A DNA stretch of 64,000 bases. Origin: Ailanthus altissimus (Eukaryota > Streptophyta > Magnoliopsida > Sapindales > Simaroubaceae). The stretch is taken from positions 4,154,001 to 4,218,000 of the forward strand of contig OX327702.1 of assembly GCA_946807835.1 (NCBI GenBank). Reading direction: 5' to 3'. The notes beneath the pieces are model-generated. The model had not been told where the DNA came from and ran no database searches. It worked only from the letters and a program-made list of their open reading frames with translations. The position numbers and the translations under genes were made by a program. This document shows positions 35,021 through 47,562 of this stretch, piece after piece (positions within the stretch are counted from its first letter, which is position 1; every line of letters begins with the position of its first letter).

Positions 35021-36399
35021 AACAATCCCCTGGAGTTACCATTTAGTGCTAAGGAGATTAGAGCTGTTGTAATTTAGATGGCTCATTTGAAAGCACTGTG
35101 AGAGGATAGTTTGTTCAAAATTTTTTACCAAATAGTTTAGGATGTGGTAAGGTTCAATTGAAGTAGACATACCTTCAAGTGTTGAATGAGAGTGTATCAT
35201 TTGTGAGTTTAGATAAGACTTTTCTTGTTCCAATCCTAAAAGTGAAAAATCCTTAGAAAGTATTCGATTTTTTCCCTATAAGTCTTTGCAACTTCTCTTA
35301 CAAGGTTATTGCAAATCCTTGGCGTATATAAGTAAACTTTTCCTTAACTCAGTTTTTAGTGAAAACCAAAGTGTCTTCGTTCTAGGTCAGTTGATTAGTA
35401 ATAATGCCTTAATCAATTTCATGTGCTTAAACTCAATGAAGAAAATAAGGACAGGTTAAGATGGTTTTATAGCCATGAAGCTCGATATGGAAAAAACTTA
35501 TGACAAGGTAGAATGGAGCTTTATTAGAGGTATGATGCATAAGTTGGGCTTCTCTCAAATTTTTACAAATAAAGTGATGTTATGTGTGTCAACGGTTACT
35601 TATGCATAGATAATAAACGAAAAAGTCTGTAGTTCCCTTACTCTTTCTCGTAGGCTTAGGTAAAAGGATCCGTTACCACCTTATTTTTTCTTGATTTGTG
35701 CTGAAGGTCTCTCATGCCTTGTTCAGAAAGCAAAGCGGAAGATAAACTCTATGGTATTTGGTGTGGGAGAAGTGGCTTGAGAATTAGCCACTTATTTTAT
35801 ACTGATGATAGTTTTTTTTTTTTAAAGCTAACCGATCAAAATATTTGGTGGTTAAAGACATTCTTAGCAAGTATTCGGTAGTTTGTTTTAACAAATCTAT
35901 CTTGAATATTAGCTGTCAATCCTTTATAAACTTGCTAGCAATCCTCTAGATTCTTAATCATGGCAGTTATTTAAGGTTTCTGAGTGTTGTTTGAAGATCA
36001 AAGAATGAGCTATTCGAAAATATTAAGGATAAGGTTTGAAAAAGGCTTTAAAGTTGCAGGGGCTAATTATTTTCTAATGGCAGAAGAGAGATTTTTTTGA
36101 AAGTAGTCATTCAAGAAATTCTAACTTATTCAATGAGTCTCTTTAAGCTCCTCGTCTCCTTGATTGATGACCTTAATAAAATCAGTGCTCATTTTTGTTA
36201 GAGTGGAGATGATATTGCTTGTAAAATGCATTGGTGTTCATAGAAGAAGTTATATCAGTATAAATTTGTTGGGGGGTCTTGGTTTTTGGGACTTATCTCT
36301 ATTTAATCAAGCTATACTAACAAAACAAGCTTAGTGGATCCTCTATTATCCAAATTCCTTAGTGGTTAAATTTCTCCATGGAAAATATGATGCTACTTT
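35021..36399 (+). pseudogene. LINE segment 3: reverse transcriptase
   Basis: It resumes with LPFSAKEIRAVV near 35035, the usual FS..EI..A start of L1 RT. Then come IPKVKNP (about 35230), the KLDMEKTYDKVEW block (35478-35517, the LDxxKAYD motif) and YTDD (35798-35809), the polymerase YxDD box. Later parts give WGGLGFWDLS-like frames near 36270 and KFLHGKYDATF just before the family E solo LTR at 36400. Multiple stops and frameshifts. Confidence 0.8.
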
Positions 36400-38605
36400 T
36401 ATTGGAGTTGGTGCTTACGTGCCATTCTAATATTGTATAAATATTAATTGTTTAATAATTATATAATAAACATTTGAATAAAATCGTTATTATTAAATAT
36501 TACATTAGTATTAAGCTTGTAACATTACATACATTATATGATTTGAAGGAGTTCAGACCTAGTGTGAAAGAGTTAAGATCAAGGCTAAGAGTTAGTAATG
36601 TTAAGAGTTATAAATTCTAAGAGTTAGCAGGTTATAAGAGTTAGCAAAATTCTAAGAGTTAAAAACCTAATTTGAAATGGGACGATGACTTGGGAATACA
36701 CTAATAATGACATAGTTGCAAAGAATTGTAATAAAAGATTGAAAATATCATTATGCAAGTATCTTCTCAAACATTAGTTCCTGATCTATTTGCATCGATG
36801 TGGGTCTATCAGTGAATCTCTTTCATATAGATCAGTGTACTTCTATATCTGTCTAGTGCAGATAGTTTTTCTTCTCTAACCATGAACTTAGAGTTTTATA
36901 GGCATATAAGTATTCAGTAAGGACTAGATACTGAGCAGACTTATGAGGACCCTAATAGACATCCTATGAAGCCGATAAAGAAAAGTCCTCTTGAGTTGAG
37001 TAGTATTCATGGTCCTTTAACCTGAGCTCTACGGTGGGCTTGTGAGTGATCTACCATACTTTGGTTCCACATATGTCAGAGACCATTCATATTCTGACTG
37101 CTATGTGTAACTGGGTATGGTTCGATGCTCATGGAGTCTGGTGTGCGTAGATACGGGATCTGTCAGCTTATATAGGTAAGTTGTATATTCGATGCTTCGA
37201 GATTGTATCTCAGAAAATCTTATGATCACGAGTAATAAACCCAAGAAAGTAATTTTCCTTAGGGTTGAACAATATTGCAAAAGTGTTTGTGTATATTATT
37301 TATCAAGATATGAACTTGGAGATAAGTTTATGGATGAGTAAATGAGGATTTGACGGTGGTGCTGATCTATATCTTGGCACATTGAAGGTATAATGACGGA
37401 AGGATTATACATATGTATTTTTACCTCAACTTGTATAGTCTAACGAGCTAATTTATAATATTCGTAACGTGTGCATAGAGCATTGCTCACGGACTCATGG
37501 AATAGTTCTATTTGACGAATCAGGCGTAGACCTAGGGAGTTTTGTGACATAAAGTGTACTCGTTGAGCACTTGGGTAGTGTATCGTATTGAATAGTTCAA
37601 TACAGTAAAAATACAACAAATTGCTATAGTTAAATTAACTAAAGTATATGGTTATGGTGAGATCCACTTCAGGTTAACTTGGTAACCTAGTAAGGGTATA
37701 ATGATAATTTTACTTTATTGATTATTTAATTATTAAATAATCAAGATATTTATTTAAATAATAATTAAATAAAAATCTAACTGAACCATGGATAATTGTT
37801 AACCATAGGTTAGGTTGAAAGATATTTGTGCTTAACTAAACTATAGTTAATTGTTAACTATAATTAGATTAAATAAATATTTAGATATTTTATTTTTATT
37901 ATTGAATAAATATTAACCTAATTAGGGTTAATAGTTAACTCTAGGGTTAAGTTAGTTGGATATTTGTTAATTTAAGGGTTAAATTAATTTAACTTAATTA
38001 AGGTTGAATGTAAACCTTGGTTAAGTAGATAGTTAAATTAAGTGTAAATGAAATTTAAATTTATTTAAAATTTATGCATTAGTATATAGAGTGAAATGAC
38101 ATTCAAAATTCAAAAAGTTTTACCATTTTTTGCCTTGCCATTTTCATTTGAGAGAATTAGAATTGGAAATTTTGTTTTTATGTTTTAAGCATTAAAACAT
38201 CGAAGAAAAAACAAAGGCTATTAATTATTATAACTAATTGATTTATTTTAATTATTCAAGTGTTGAACAAAATATAAATAAATTAATTCATTTGGATTAA
38301 ATGTTAATCTAAATAGTTTAAGTGTTAAACTAGTGCTAGATTATACTGTTATTTTAGCTAATCAAACCCACCCAAGTTGTTTACTAGAATTGTCAACAAG
38401 TTTAATTCATGTGCACTTGAAATATTTTAATCTAAAGGCTTAATGGGTGAAATTTCTCAATTTTGTAATTAATTTGATTAAATGTATATATATGTGTTCA
38501 TTGTATAATTTTTAGTCTTCTGTTATGATTGTATATGTATGAGATATGTATGTTTGTATGATGAACATATACACCACATGCATACATCCTATGATTCTAA
38601 ATTCA
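36400..38605 (+). mobile_element. Solo LTR, family E (second copy)
   Basis: Homologous in reverse complement to 18566-20792 (for example the GAACTCCTTCA word near 20649 and its complement near 36545, and the CCTGAGCTCTACGGTGG region near 37021). The left end is at TATTGGAGTTGGTGC; the right end is placed near 38605 by comparison and is less certain. The length (2,206 bp) matches the other copy. No clean TSD. It splits the LINE after the RT domain. Confidence 0.75.
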
Positions 38606-38954
38606 GTTTCTTTTTTTTGGCGAAACTTGATGTGGGGAGAGCTTTGCTAATAAAGGGTTTTTGTTGGTGCATTGGAAATGGCGAATCAATATAGACTTTT
38701 TATGATCATTGGATCCCAAAGCCCTAGTCGTTTTGGGTTCAGTCCAAGCTTCCTCAGCTCACTAATGCTAGTGTAATTACACTGAAGTCCCTTACTAGTT
38801 CATGGAATGAAGCTCAGATTCATGAATGATTTTCTACCGAGGAGGCAAAAATTGATTATTATAGCATTTTGAAAGGAACGGATTATTGGATGAAAAGTGG
38901 ATATCGGTTTGCACTACTCCTTCAGAATAAACCTAGTTCATCGAATGTTTCTTT
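38606..38954 (+). pseudogene. LINE segment 4: post-RT region
   Basis: Frames such as LLIKGFCWCIGNGESI, followed by DHWIPKP (about 38648-38725), match the conserved GxxWRIGNGxxxxxWxDxWIP stretch between RT and zf-RVT in plant LINEs. Cut at 38955 by the copia element. Confidence 0.7.
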
Positions 38955-41043
38955 TGATGGGAAACTGATAAACACTTGAAATTACACATTTAATAAGGGT
39001 TTTATATTATTTTTTTTGTATTACTAATGTCTTTAACCCCAATAACTTAAGTATGTTTACAATATTGTACCCAATTAGCCTTTAACTGTTTTGTGGTAGG
39101 TTTGGTAAAATGGGCATAACTTTATACTTAAAAATGTAATTGGAGTGATTCTTAATCCTATAAAGAGCTAACTCAATGGGCTAATATATTGTATTTCACA
39201 AGACATTCGAAATTCAAGTGTTTATAGGGTGAAAATGGATTAAAATAGAATTGATCTGCAATACAGGCCCAATCTGGATAGTCATCAGTATTTGGCCTAT
39301 AACTATAGAAATACGTAACCAATATGTATGAGACAACTCAATTTGAAAAGATAAAAGACCTATCTACAACTTTGATATTTTGAGTGACAACTAATTCGGA
39401 CCTTATCAATTCTAAATTGGATAAGCAAATGAGTACATTAATGATAATCAATGTAAATTATTTGCCACCATTCTTAAATTTTATCATCCATATGGTTCCC
39501 TATTCATTTGTCTCAATTTATCCATATTTTCCTATAAATAGGTAGCATGTTTATGCTCAAAACATGTAATTAGAGAGCTAGATTTTAGTTCAAAACACTT
39601 GTCTTTTGTATTATCTCTTTGTAATATTATTTCTCTTGTTTACAATTGTAAAGTCATGTTATCTCTTTTTCCATTTTTTTTTCTTTTTCTTTAGTTTTAT
39701 TATGTCCAAGTAATTTTCTTTATGCTAAGGTGAAATGGTGAAACTCTTGGCAAGATAATACTTAACTCTTATTCATGAATTTAATGTTTTATTCTTAAGT
39801 TATACAAATTTATATATAATGTATTTATTTTGTTTGTAATATTAATACCCTTTCTTCTAAGTGGTGTATCTTGATTTATTATCGACAAACTTTATACTTG
39901 GCACAATAAGTTCTTGAAACCATTTACAAGATTTGGTGTATATACGCTTTCTTGTAAAGTGAGAGTCTTGATTTATTGTAAACAAATATAAAGATTAGCA
40001 TAATAAATACTTGAACCCATTTATAAGATTTGGTGTATAATAATTAAAAGAAAGAAATACCAATTAATATACAAATGATGATGAACTTTAATTGTTATAT
40101 TTTTCGGTTGGAACCTCCTTTGTGTGAGGATTCCAAATGAGTTATAAAAAGAGTTAAATATATTCTTACTTCTTATGTCAATAGTGGATCTCCCTAACCT
40201 TAGTTTTTATTTGAATTAATATTTGCAAACATCTTATACTGTATTAATTGTCTTTAAAGTTATTATAGTTTGTAATTTTAATTCTACTTCCCTGTGGATC
40301 GACCCCATTCTCACTGGATTATTTATTACTTCGATAATCTTGCACTTGGGAATAAACTCCTATATTCTGGACGTGTCAGAAACCATTTCTAGCTCAATGT
40401 TTTGCAGCATAATACAATTGACAAAGAAGATTTGTTGAAGCCAACATCTTTTGTCATTAAATATAACAGCCAACAAATTTGACAAACAAACTTTCAGTGG
40501 TATTACAATTTTGACAAAGAAAAACTTCAATAGCCTATATTGTTTTAAAAGAAGAAAATTGGTGCAGCCTATTTTGACTTGCTTAATTAAGGCACCTATC
40601 CTATTCTCTATATTTATTAAGCTTTCAAAAGTTGAATGGATGGCAATAGAGGCATTGCATGAGAAGCAATGTAAGAGAGAGATATAGGAGAGTGTCAGGG
40701 AAAACACATTAAGAGTAAGAAATAGAAAAGAAAGAAATGAGAGAGAAAATAAGGTTATTTTGTATTCCTGTAAGAGAAAATACTTACTGAGAAAATGGTG
40801 TGAGATACCAAAATAATTGTGTTTAATTATTTTGAGACAGTATTCCTTAAGTTTTGACATAAACTTGAAAAAAATACTCTTGTACCCATTTTGATATATT
40901 GGAAGATATTTTTTATGGGTGGTATACTGTCACCTCGTGATTTTTTCCTTTACGGGTTTCCCATATTAAATTCTTTGGTGTTATTTATTTTTCTCTTTCA
41001 TCTTTATCTTAATTGTTTCGTTGTGCACACTCTGATCCCAATA
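38955..41043 (+). repeat. 5' LTR of the copia element (interrupted)
   Basis: The first 11 bases are at 38955-38965, then a solo LTR, and the remainder runs from 40379 to 41043. The net length matches the 669-bp 3' LTR. It ends CTGATCCCAATA instead of CCCAACA. A long minus-strand ORF at 40360-40860 is not a gene. Confidence 0.85.
38966..40378 (+). mobile_element. Solo LTR, family C
   Basis: TGATAAACACTTGAAATTAC to ATTCTGGACGTGTCA (1,413 bp) with a perfect TSD GAAAC (38961-38965 and 40379-40383). TATA box CTATAAATAGG near 39534. Homologous along its length to 51007-52439, including the CCTGTGGATCGACCCC word near the 3' end. Confidence 0.93.
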
Positions 41044-41155
41044 ACGTGTATCAGAGCAAGTTAAAAGTTTCTTGCTTGAAAATTAGCGTATTGTAGCAGA
41101 ATATTGTAGTTACCGTATAACATTGTAGCAGAAATGATTGCTGTAGTATCCGAGA

Positions 41156-44100
41156 TGGCAGGACGAAAAATAGAAATCTAGAAGTTCATTGGCAACAACA
41201 ATTGTTCACTTTGGCAAAAGAGAATGAAAGATCTTCTCATCCAACAAAAGGTTCACAAAGCTTTATTAGGTAAAGATAAAAAGTTTGATAAAGTTACTAA
41301 TGAACAATGGGATGATATACACTAGGTTACAGCTAGTACTAATGAACAATGGGATGATATACACTAAGTTGCAAGTAGTACAATTCGTCTAAATCTCTCA
41401 GATAATGTTTTATAAAATATTGAGTCTTAGGAGTGCAAAATAGCCAAAGAAATGTGGGAGACATTAGAGAAGCTGTACATGTTAAAGAATTTATCCAAAA
41501 AGTTTCACTTATAGAAGGAGTTATATTGGATGCAGATGTTTGAGAATACTGATATATTACATCATTTGAACAACTTCAATAGCATAATCTTACAATTATC
41601 AAAGTTCAATGTGAAGTTTACAGATGAAGAGAAAGTTGTACTTCTAATAGCAACATTTTCTGTATTGTATAATAATCTCATCATAACTCTCACTTATGGA
41701 AAAGATACCATTGAGTTTGAAGTTGTTTCTGCGGCCTTGATTTCATTTGAAAAGTAAAATAAGGCACATGTTGGAGAATGATAGGCCTTTGTTACCGAAA
41801 ACAGAAGGGGAAGCAAAAGTTGAAAAGAAAGAAGTCATAATGACAAGTGTAGAAAAAGATCAAAATCCAGAGGCAAAATATTTTCTTGCTGTTATAGTGG
41901 AAAACCAGGCCACATAAAAAGGAATTGTCGAATACTAAAGTGAAAGGAGCAGCAAAGTAGCTATAAGAAGAAAGAAGACGATAATAACATAACTGCAACA
42001 GTCGAAAAAAAAAAGATGAAGTTTCTTTACTTGCTGATGAATGTTTACATGTTACATGTCAATGATAATATAGATGAATGGGTGGTTAATTCAGGAGTTT
42101 CATTTTATGTCAACCCCAATAATGAAATATTTACCACTTATAAAGCTGAAAACTTTAGTTTTGTGAAGATAGAAAATTCATCTTGGTGCAAAATCATTGG
42201 AATTAAAGATGTTTGCATTCAAACAAATATTGGATGCAAATTGACATTAAACATTCTGAGACATGTTCCAGAATTGCATCTCAATCTAAATTTAGTGAAT
42301 ACTTTGGATGAGCAAGGCTATGAAAATTATTTCTGCAATGGCAGATAGAAACTCAGTAAAGGATCAATGATTGTTGCAAGAGGAAAGCTTTGTTGCCGTC
42401 TGTATAAAACACATGGAAAAGTTATCATGAGCAACGTAAATGTGCCAATTGAATCCTTATCGAATTTATAGTATAAGCAGCTTGGCCATATAAGTGAAAA
42501 AGGACTACAAATTCTTAGCAATAAGAACTTTATTCCCTTAGTGAAAGATACTACATCTAACCCCTATGATAATTATTTATTTGTAAAACAACATAGAATT
42601 TTATTTAGTAGCTCCTCTGTTAGAAGAAAAAATGTATTAGAGAGAGTATATTCTGATATATGTGATCCCTTAGAAGTTGAATATTTAGGAGGAACCAAAA
42701 ATTTTGTAACCTTTATAGATGATGCTTCTAGAAAGGTTTGGGTGTACTTGTTAAAAATAAAAGATCAAGTATTTTATATTTTTCAAAAGTTTCATGCTAT
42801 GGTAGAAAGAGAAATAGGGAAATCTTTGAAAGTGTCTTCAATCAGACAATAGAGGATAATACATTTCCTATGAGTTTGGAGACAATTATTTAAACATATG
42901 ATTCGATATAAAAAGACTGTATCTGAAACTCCTCAACACAATGGTGTAGCTGAATGGATGAATCACACCATTATAGAAAGAGTTAGAAGTATACTGAGAG
43001 CAGCTAAACTACTCTATATATCTTCATTAGTTATAGAGATGAAGAGTTCAGGTATAAATTTTAGGATCTAGAAAATAAAACAATAGTAAGAAGTAGAGAT
43101 GTTGTCTTCCATGAAGATTAAACATTTGAAGATTTCAATAAAGAGCCAAAACTTAACAAAGTCACAATTGAACTAAGTTCTCCTTAACAATCAATGATAG
43201 AAGAAGAAGATTCAGAAGCAGCTGATCAAATACAAATTCCACCTGATGATGATGATGTGGAAAAACTAGCATAAGAGGTTGGCAATCATGGGGAATAGGG
43301 TCAACAACTAGAGAATGATGAACAACTAGTCAGAAGATCAACTAGAGAACAAAAGCTATCCACAAGATACACATCATCAATTTATGTTCTACTCACTGAA
43401 AAGAGGAAACCAAAAATGTTTCAGGAGGTATTAACTCATAAAGATAAAGACAGATAGATCGAATCCATGAAGGAAGGAATGTATTCTCTAAAAAAGAATA
43501 ACACTTATGAGTTAGTGGAACTTCTAAAATGTGGAAAGACCTTGAGGAACAAATTATTATTAAGAGTGAAAGATGATGGGCACGAAAATCTAGTAAAATA
43601 TAAAACTCGATTAGTCGTAAAGGGCTTCGAACAAAAGAAGGGAATTGACTTTGATGAAATATTCTCTCTAGTGAAGATTCTTAGGATTAACAACCAGTCT
43701 AGTTCTTAAGATTGAGTAGATAGATGTAAAGATTTCATTTCTTTATGGTGATCTAGAAGAAGAAATCTATATGCATCACCCTGAAGGCTCCGAAGTCAAA
43801 GAAAAAGAGCATTTAGTCTACAAGTTGAAGAAAAGCTTGAATGGATTAAAACAGGCACCACAACAATGGTACAAGAAGTTTGACTTATTCATGATAGATA
43901 ACAAGTATAAAAGAATTGCAATAAATTCGTATGTCTACATCAAATAGCTTTCTGGTGAGAAATTGTCATCTTGTTATGATATGTTGATGATATGATAATT
44001 ATTGACCAGGATGTACAAATTATTAAGCAGCTGAAGCAAGAACTATCAAAAACCTTTGATATGAAAGATTTGGGATTAGCCAAGCAGATTTTAGGAATGG

Positions 44101-44905
44101 AGATTATTTGAGATAGAAGATCTCAATTATTATGGTTGTCACAAGATAAGTATGTTGAATAGATACTTGAACGGTTCAACGAAAAATGGGCTAAACCTGT
44201 AACTTTGCCTCTAAGAACTCATGTCCCACTTCTGAGGAAGAAGAAGAAAAAGATGTTAGCTAGTCCTTACTCTTCAGTAGTAGGAAGTGTAATGTACGCA
44301 ATGGTATATATGAGACTAGATATCGTACATGCAGTTGGAATCTTGAGTCGATTCCTAGATAATCCAGAAAAAGAACATTGGAAAGTATTTGAGAGGAACA
44401 TCTAAAGTATGTTTGTGCTTTGGGAATAGAAAATCAATCTTAAATGGCTATACAGATACAGATATGGTGGGTAGTCTAGATGACAAAATCTATATTTGGA
44501 TACTTGTTTACTTTTAGAGGGATAGTTATGTCATAGCAGTCTAAGTTGCATAAATGTGTCGCCCTATCCATGACAGAAGCAGAGTATATTGCTATTACAG
44601 AAGTTGGGAAAGAAATGTTGTGGGTAAAAATATTTCTACAAGATTTTGGATTAAGAAAAGATTGGTATGTGGTTCACTGTAACAGTCTGAATGCCATCAA
44701 TCTGAGTAAGAATGTCATTTATCATTATCGAACGAAGCATAATGATGTCAAATATCACTAGATTCGTGAAGTAATCAAGAAGAAGTTATTCCAGATATAA
44801 AAGAGCTATACTGACAAGAATGCTGCAGATATGCTAACAAAGGTAATCCATCGACATAAGCTTGAGTTATATTCCAAGTTTGTTGGGATAAATTACCAAT
44901 AATGA
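41156..44905 (+). pseudogene. Copia polyprotein relic (gag-PR-INT-RT-RNase H)
   Basis: Gag (from about 41156) has the MKDLLIQQKVHKAL stretch and a broken zinc knuckle (CYSGKPGHIKRNC near 41890). Protease (about 42075) reads WVVNSGVSF, so the catalytic DSG Asp is Asn. GAG-pre-integrase is near 42478 (LGHISEKGLQIL). The integrase core shows VYSDICDP and VTFIDDASRKVWVY (about 42648-42750), then TPQHNGVAE (about 42932), after which a large piece of integrase is missing. RT shows KTRLVVKGFEQKKGIDFDE (about 43603), [15 protein letters not shown] (43744) and a frame-broken YVDD near 43980. RNase H includes CVALSMTEAEYIA (about 44552). Many stops, plus at least one internal deletion. Confidence 0.9.
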
Positions 44906-44952
44906 AGATCGGAGACTAATTCTTTCCTTAATGAGTTGGAAATGGGGAGAAT

Positions 44953-45621
44953 TGATGGGAAACCATTTCCAACTCAATTTTTGCAGCACAATTCAATTAA
45001 CAAAGAAGATTTGTTGAAAATAACATCTTTTGACATCAAATATGACAGCCAACAAATTTGACAAACAAAATTTTAGTGGCATTACAATTTTGACAAAAAA
45101 AAACTTCATTAGCCTATATTTATTTTAAAAGAAGAAAATTGGTGCAACCTATTTTGGCTTGCTCAATTAAGGCACCTTTTCTCTTCTCTCTATATATTAA
45201 GATTTCAAAAGCTTAATGGATGGCAAGAGAGGTATTACTTGAGAGGTAATGTGAGTGAGAGATATACTAGAGTGTGAGAAAAAATACACCAAGAGCAAGA
45301 AATAAAAAAGGAAGAAGTTAGAGAAAAAAGTGTTATTTTGTATTTCTATAAGAGAAAATACTTACAGAGAAAATAGTGTGAGATACCAAAATAATTGTGT
45401 TTAATTATTTTGAGAGAGTATTCTTTAAGTTTTAATATAAACTTGATAGAAATGTTGTTGTACCCATTTTAATATAATAGATGATATTTTGTGTGAGTGG
45501 TATACTATTACCTCGTGATTTCTTCCTTTACGAGTTTTCCACGTTAAAAATTTTAGTATTATTTATTTTTCTCTTTCATCTTCATCTTAATTTTTCTGTT
45601 GTGTACACTCTGATCCCAACA
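44953..45621 (+). repeat. 3' LTR of the copia element
   Basis: 669 bp, TGATGGGAAACCATTTCC to CTGATCCCAACA. Diverged from the 5' LTR at many sites, so much older than the LOG-carrying insertion. Confidence 0.9.
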
Positions 45622-46118
45622 TCCTTTGCAAAGTGATGTGGAGTTTGGATTTTAAAGGTGCCCCCCAAAGCTAAGCTATTTATCTAGAAAGCATGGCATG
45701 ATTGGATCCCAACCAAAGAGAATCTTGCTATGCATAGAGCGCCTTCTGATCTTAGGTGTCCTCGATGTTATGGTGCAGATGAAACTACTAGCCATACTCT
45801 TTGGTGGCGTAGGGAGCTAAAAGAGGTTCGAAGTAGCTGTGATATTTTAGAGAATGCTAACATTCGTAAGAACTCAAGTCTCTAGGATATGAAGGCTACA
45901 TGACTAGAGTGTCTGTCAATTGAGTCTTTTACCATCTGAGTGATGATTTTTTGGAAGATTTATGAGTTATAAAATTAGGTGGTCCATCAAAGGGGAGCGA
46001 GAGCTGTGAATGGGGTAGTTAGTTGGGCTCTTAGCTTTGTCGATGAGCTCCAGGAAGCCCAAGTAATGGTTGGCAGACATCAGGTTAAATCTATAGGTGG
46101 TTGGCTTCCTCCTACAGT
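45622..46118 (+). pseudogene. LINE segment 5: zf-RVT domain
   Basis: KGAPKAKLFI, HDWIPTKENLAMHRAPSDL, then CPRCYGADETTSHTLWW (about 45655-45810) form the zinc-binding reverse-transcriptase domain (zf-RVT) found near the C-terminus of plant L1 ORF2. Next come IFWKIYELQN and the linker. Ends at the family B target ACAGT. Confidence 0.8.
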
Positions 46119-47557
46119 TGATAAGGGCAAATTTGTCATATATTTTCTCATGTTTTTATTATTGATATTTTATGGTTTTATGAGAATATATGGCTATTTA
46201 TGTGCATTATTGTTATTTATAGGGACTTGAACGAAATTTAAAGAAAGTATGTGTCCATCGCCCCAGCGCCACAAGGATTTTCGCCCCAGCGCTGAAATAA
46301 TGATCGAAATAAGAAAAACGACCTGCTTAAGTCGCGTCTAGCGCCCCAGCGCCGCAGAGTCACCGCGCCAGCGATGATCCATCGACCCAGCGCTATCAAC
46401 ATACCGCGCCAGCGGTGAAGCCGTTTTCATGCAGCGCCCCAGCGCCAAGATCCCACCGCTCCAGCGGTAATAGCTTTTTCACGCGTCGCCCCAGCGACAG
46501 ATGAATAGCGCGCCAGCGGTAGTGCGAGTCCTAGTCCGACGAGAATTGAGATTTTTAAGCTCATATCAATCCCTATATAAAGCCACTCGTTCCCAACCTT
46601 CAAGGATCAATCCAAGATGACCCAAGAGCACCAAGAATATAGAGCACAAGTCTTGGAGAGCAATAGGAGCTTAATTGAAACAACTTTAGAGAGAGATACA
46701 AGACGTTCTTCGGCATCAAGAGTTTCTAGGCAGCGCAATTAAGAGCAATTCGACGTCTATATCGGTTTGCTAATAATTGTATCATGATTTATAATTATTT
46801 TTACTGCTGTTCTCTTGTAGCCATGGGCTAACTTATTTTCTAGGGTTAATATTTGAACTCAATATGTGTGCTTAATTGCCATATCTTTTAGTATTTAATA
46901 AACTTAGTCATTTATTATTTAAATTACTTGTGTTTAATGCTTCAATATATCTGGCTAATATATGGTGAATGAGTTGGTAATATTATTGATAAACTCGGAA
47001 GAGGAATCATAATATTTAGACCTAGGTAATTTGATGCATGATTGTAGAGTAACATTCAATGTTGTATATGCAAGTTTCAATTTAGGATAGGAATATACCT
47101 AATTGGCATGTATGATCAATAAGACCTAATCTTAATGAATCTTAATTTATTACAAGTACCATAGGAATATAGGTATTTGGTAAACTAAGATATACTTGCA
47201 TGACCTTGGAAGAGGCTTGTGAATACATTAGTGTCTTGATCAATAATAAAGACTAAGTGAGTTAAATATTAGAGGATTAATCATTAGAAACATATTGAGG
47301 GATAATATTAATCCTAGGTTTTCTCTACGTTGCTATCTTTAAATCTCATTGCATTGTGTTTTTACTTTTATATTTTCTACATTCATTCTTGAATTTTTAT
47401 TTATCTGAATAATTATTAGGAAGATATAATTTTAGTAATTGGTTAAAAAGAAAAAATTATCCCTGTGGGTTCGACATCCGACTTATTTAGTCTCTTTATT
47501 ACTTGCATATGATAGTGTATACTTGCACTTAATTTATGATATAGAAATATCGCATCA
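46119..47557 (+). mobile_element. Solo LTR, family B (intact copy)
   Basis: TGATAAGGGCAAATTTG to ATATCGCATCA (1,439 bp), with a perfect TSD ACAGT (46114-46118 and 47558-47562). TATA box CCTATATAAAGCC near 46571-46583. It serves as the reference that shows which parts of 17811-24166 are insertions. A GC-rich motif array lies just upstream of the TATA box (46258-46525). Confidence 0.95.
46258..46525 (+). repeat. GC-rich motif array inside the family B LTR
   Basis: About ten irregularly spaced copies of GCCCCAGCGC and CGCGCCAGCGGT variants, 20-30 bp apart, in an otherwise AT-rich LTR. In the older copy (about 21050-21100 and 23880-24040) the same places are C-to-T/G-to-A eroded, as expected after CpG methylation. 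Confidence 0.85.
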
Positions 47558-47562
47558 ACAGT

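Larger units (their letters stand above)
38955..45621 (+). mobile_element. TNT1-94-like Ty1/copia retrotransposon, decayed
   Basis: The 3' LTR is 44953-45621 (669 bp, TGATGGGAAAC to CCCAACA). The 5' LTR is 38955-41043, interrupted by a 1.4-kb solo LTR. The flanks TCTTT (38950-38954) and TCCTT (45622-45626) match at 4 of 5 positions. A PBS-like GTATCAGAGC follows the 5' LTR, and GGAAATGGGGAGA precedes the 3' LTR as polypurine tract. The gene order gag-PR-INT-RT-RNase H is copia-type, and motifs resemble the TNT1/Tork lineage. Inserted in the LINE between the post-RT and zf-RVT regions. Confidence 0.9.

Noticed and set aside
40360..40860. 166-aa minus-strand ORF
   Set aside because: Lies across the copia 5' LTR and a solo LTR end; antisense chance frame without homology.
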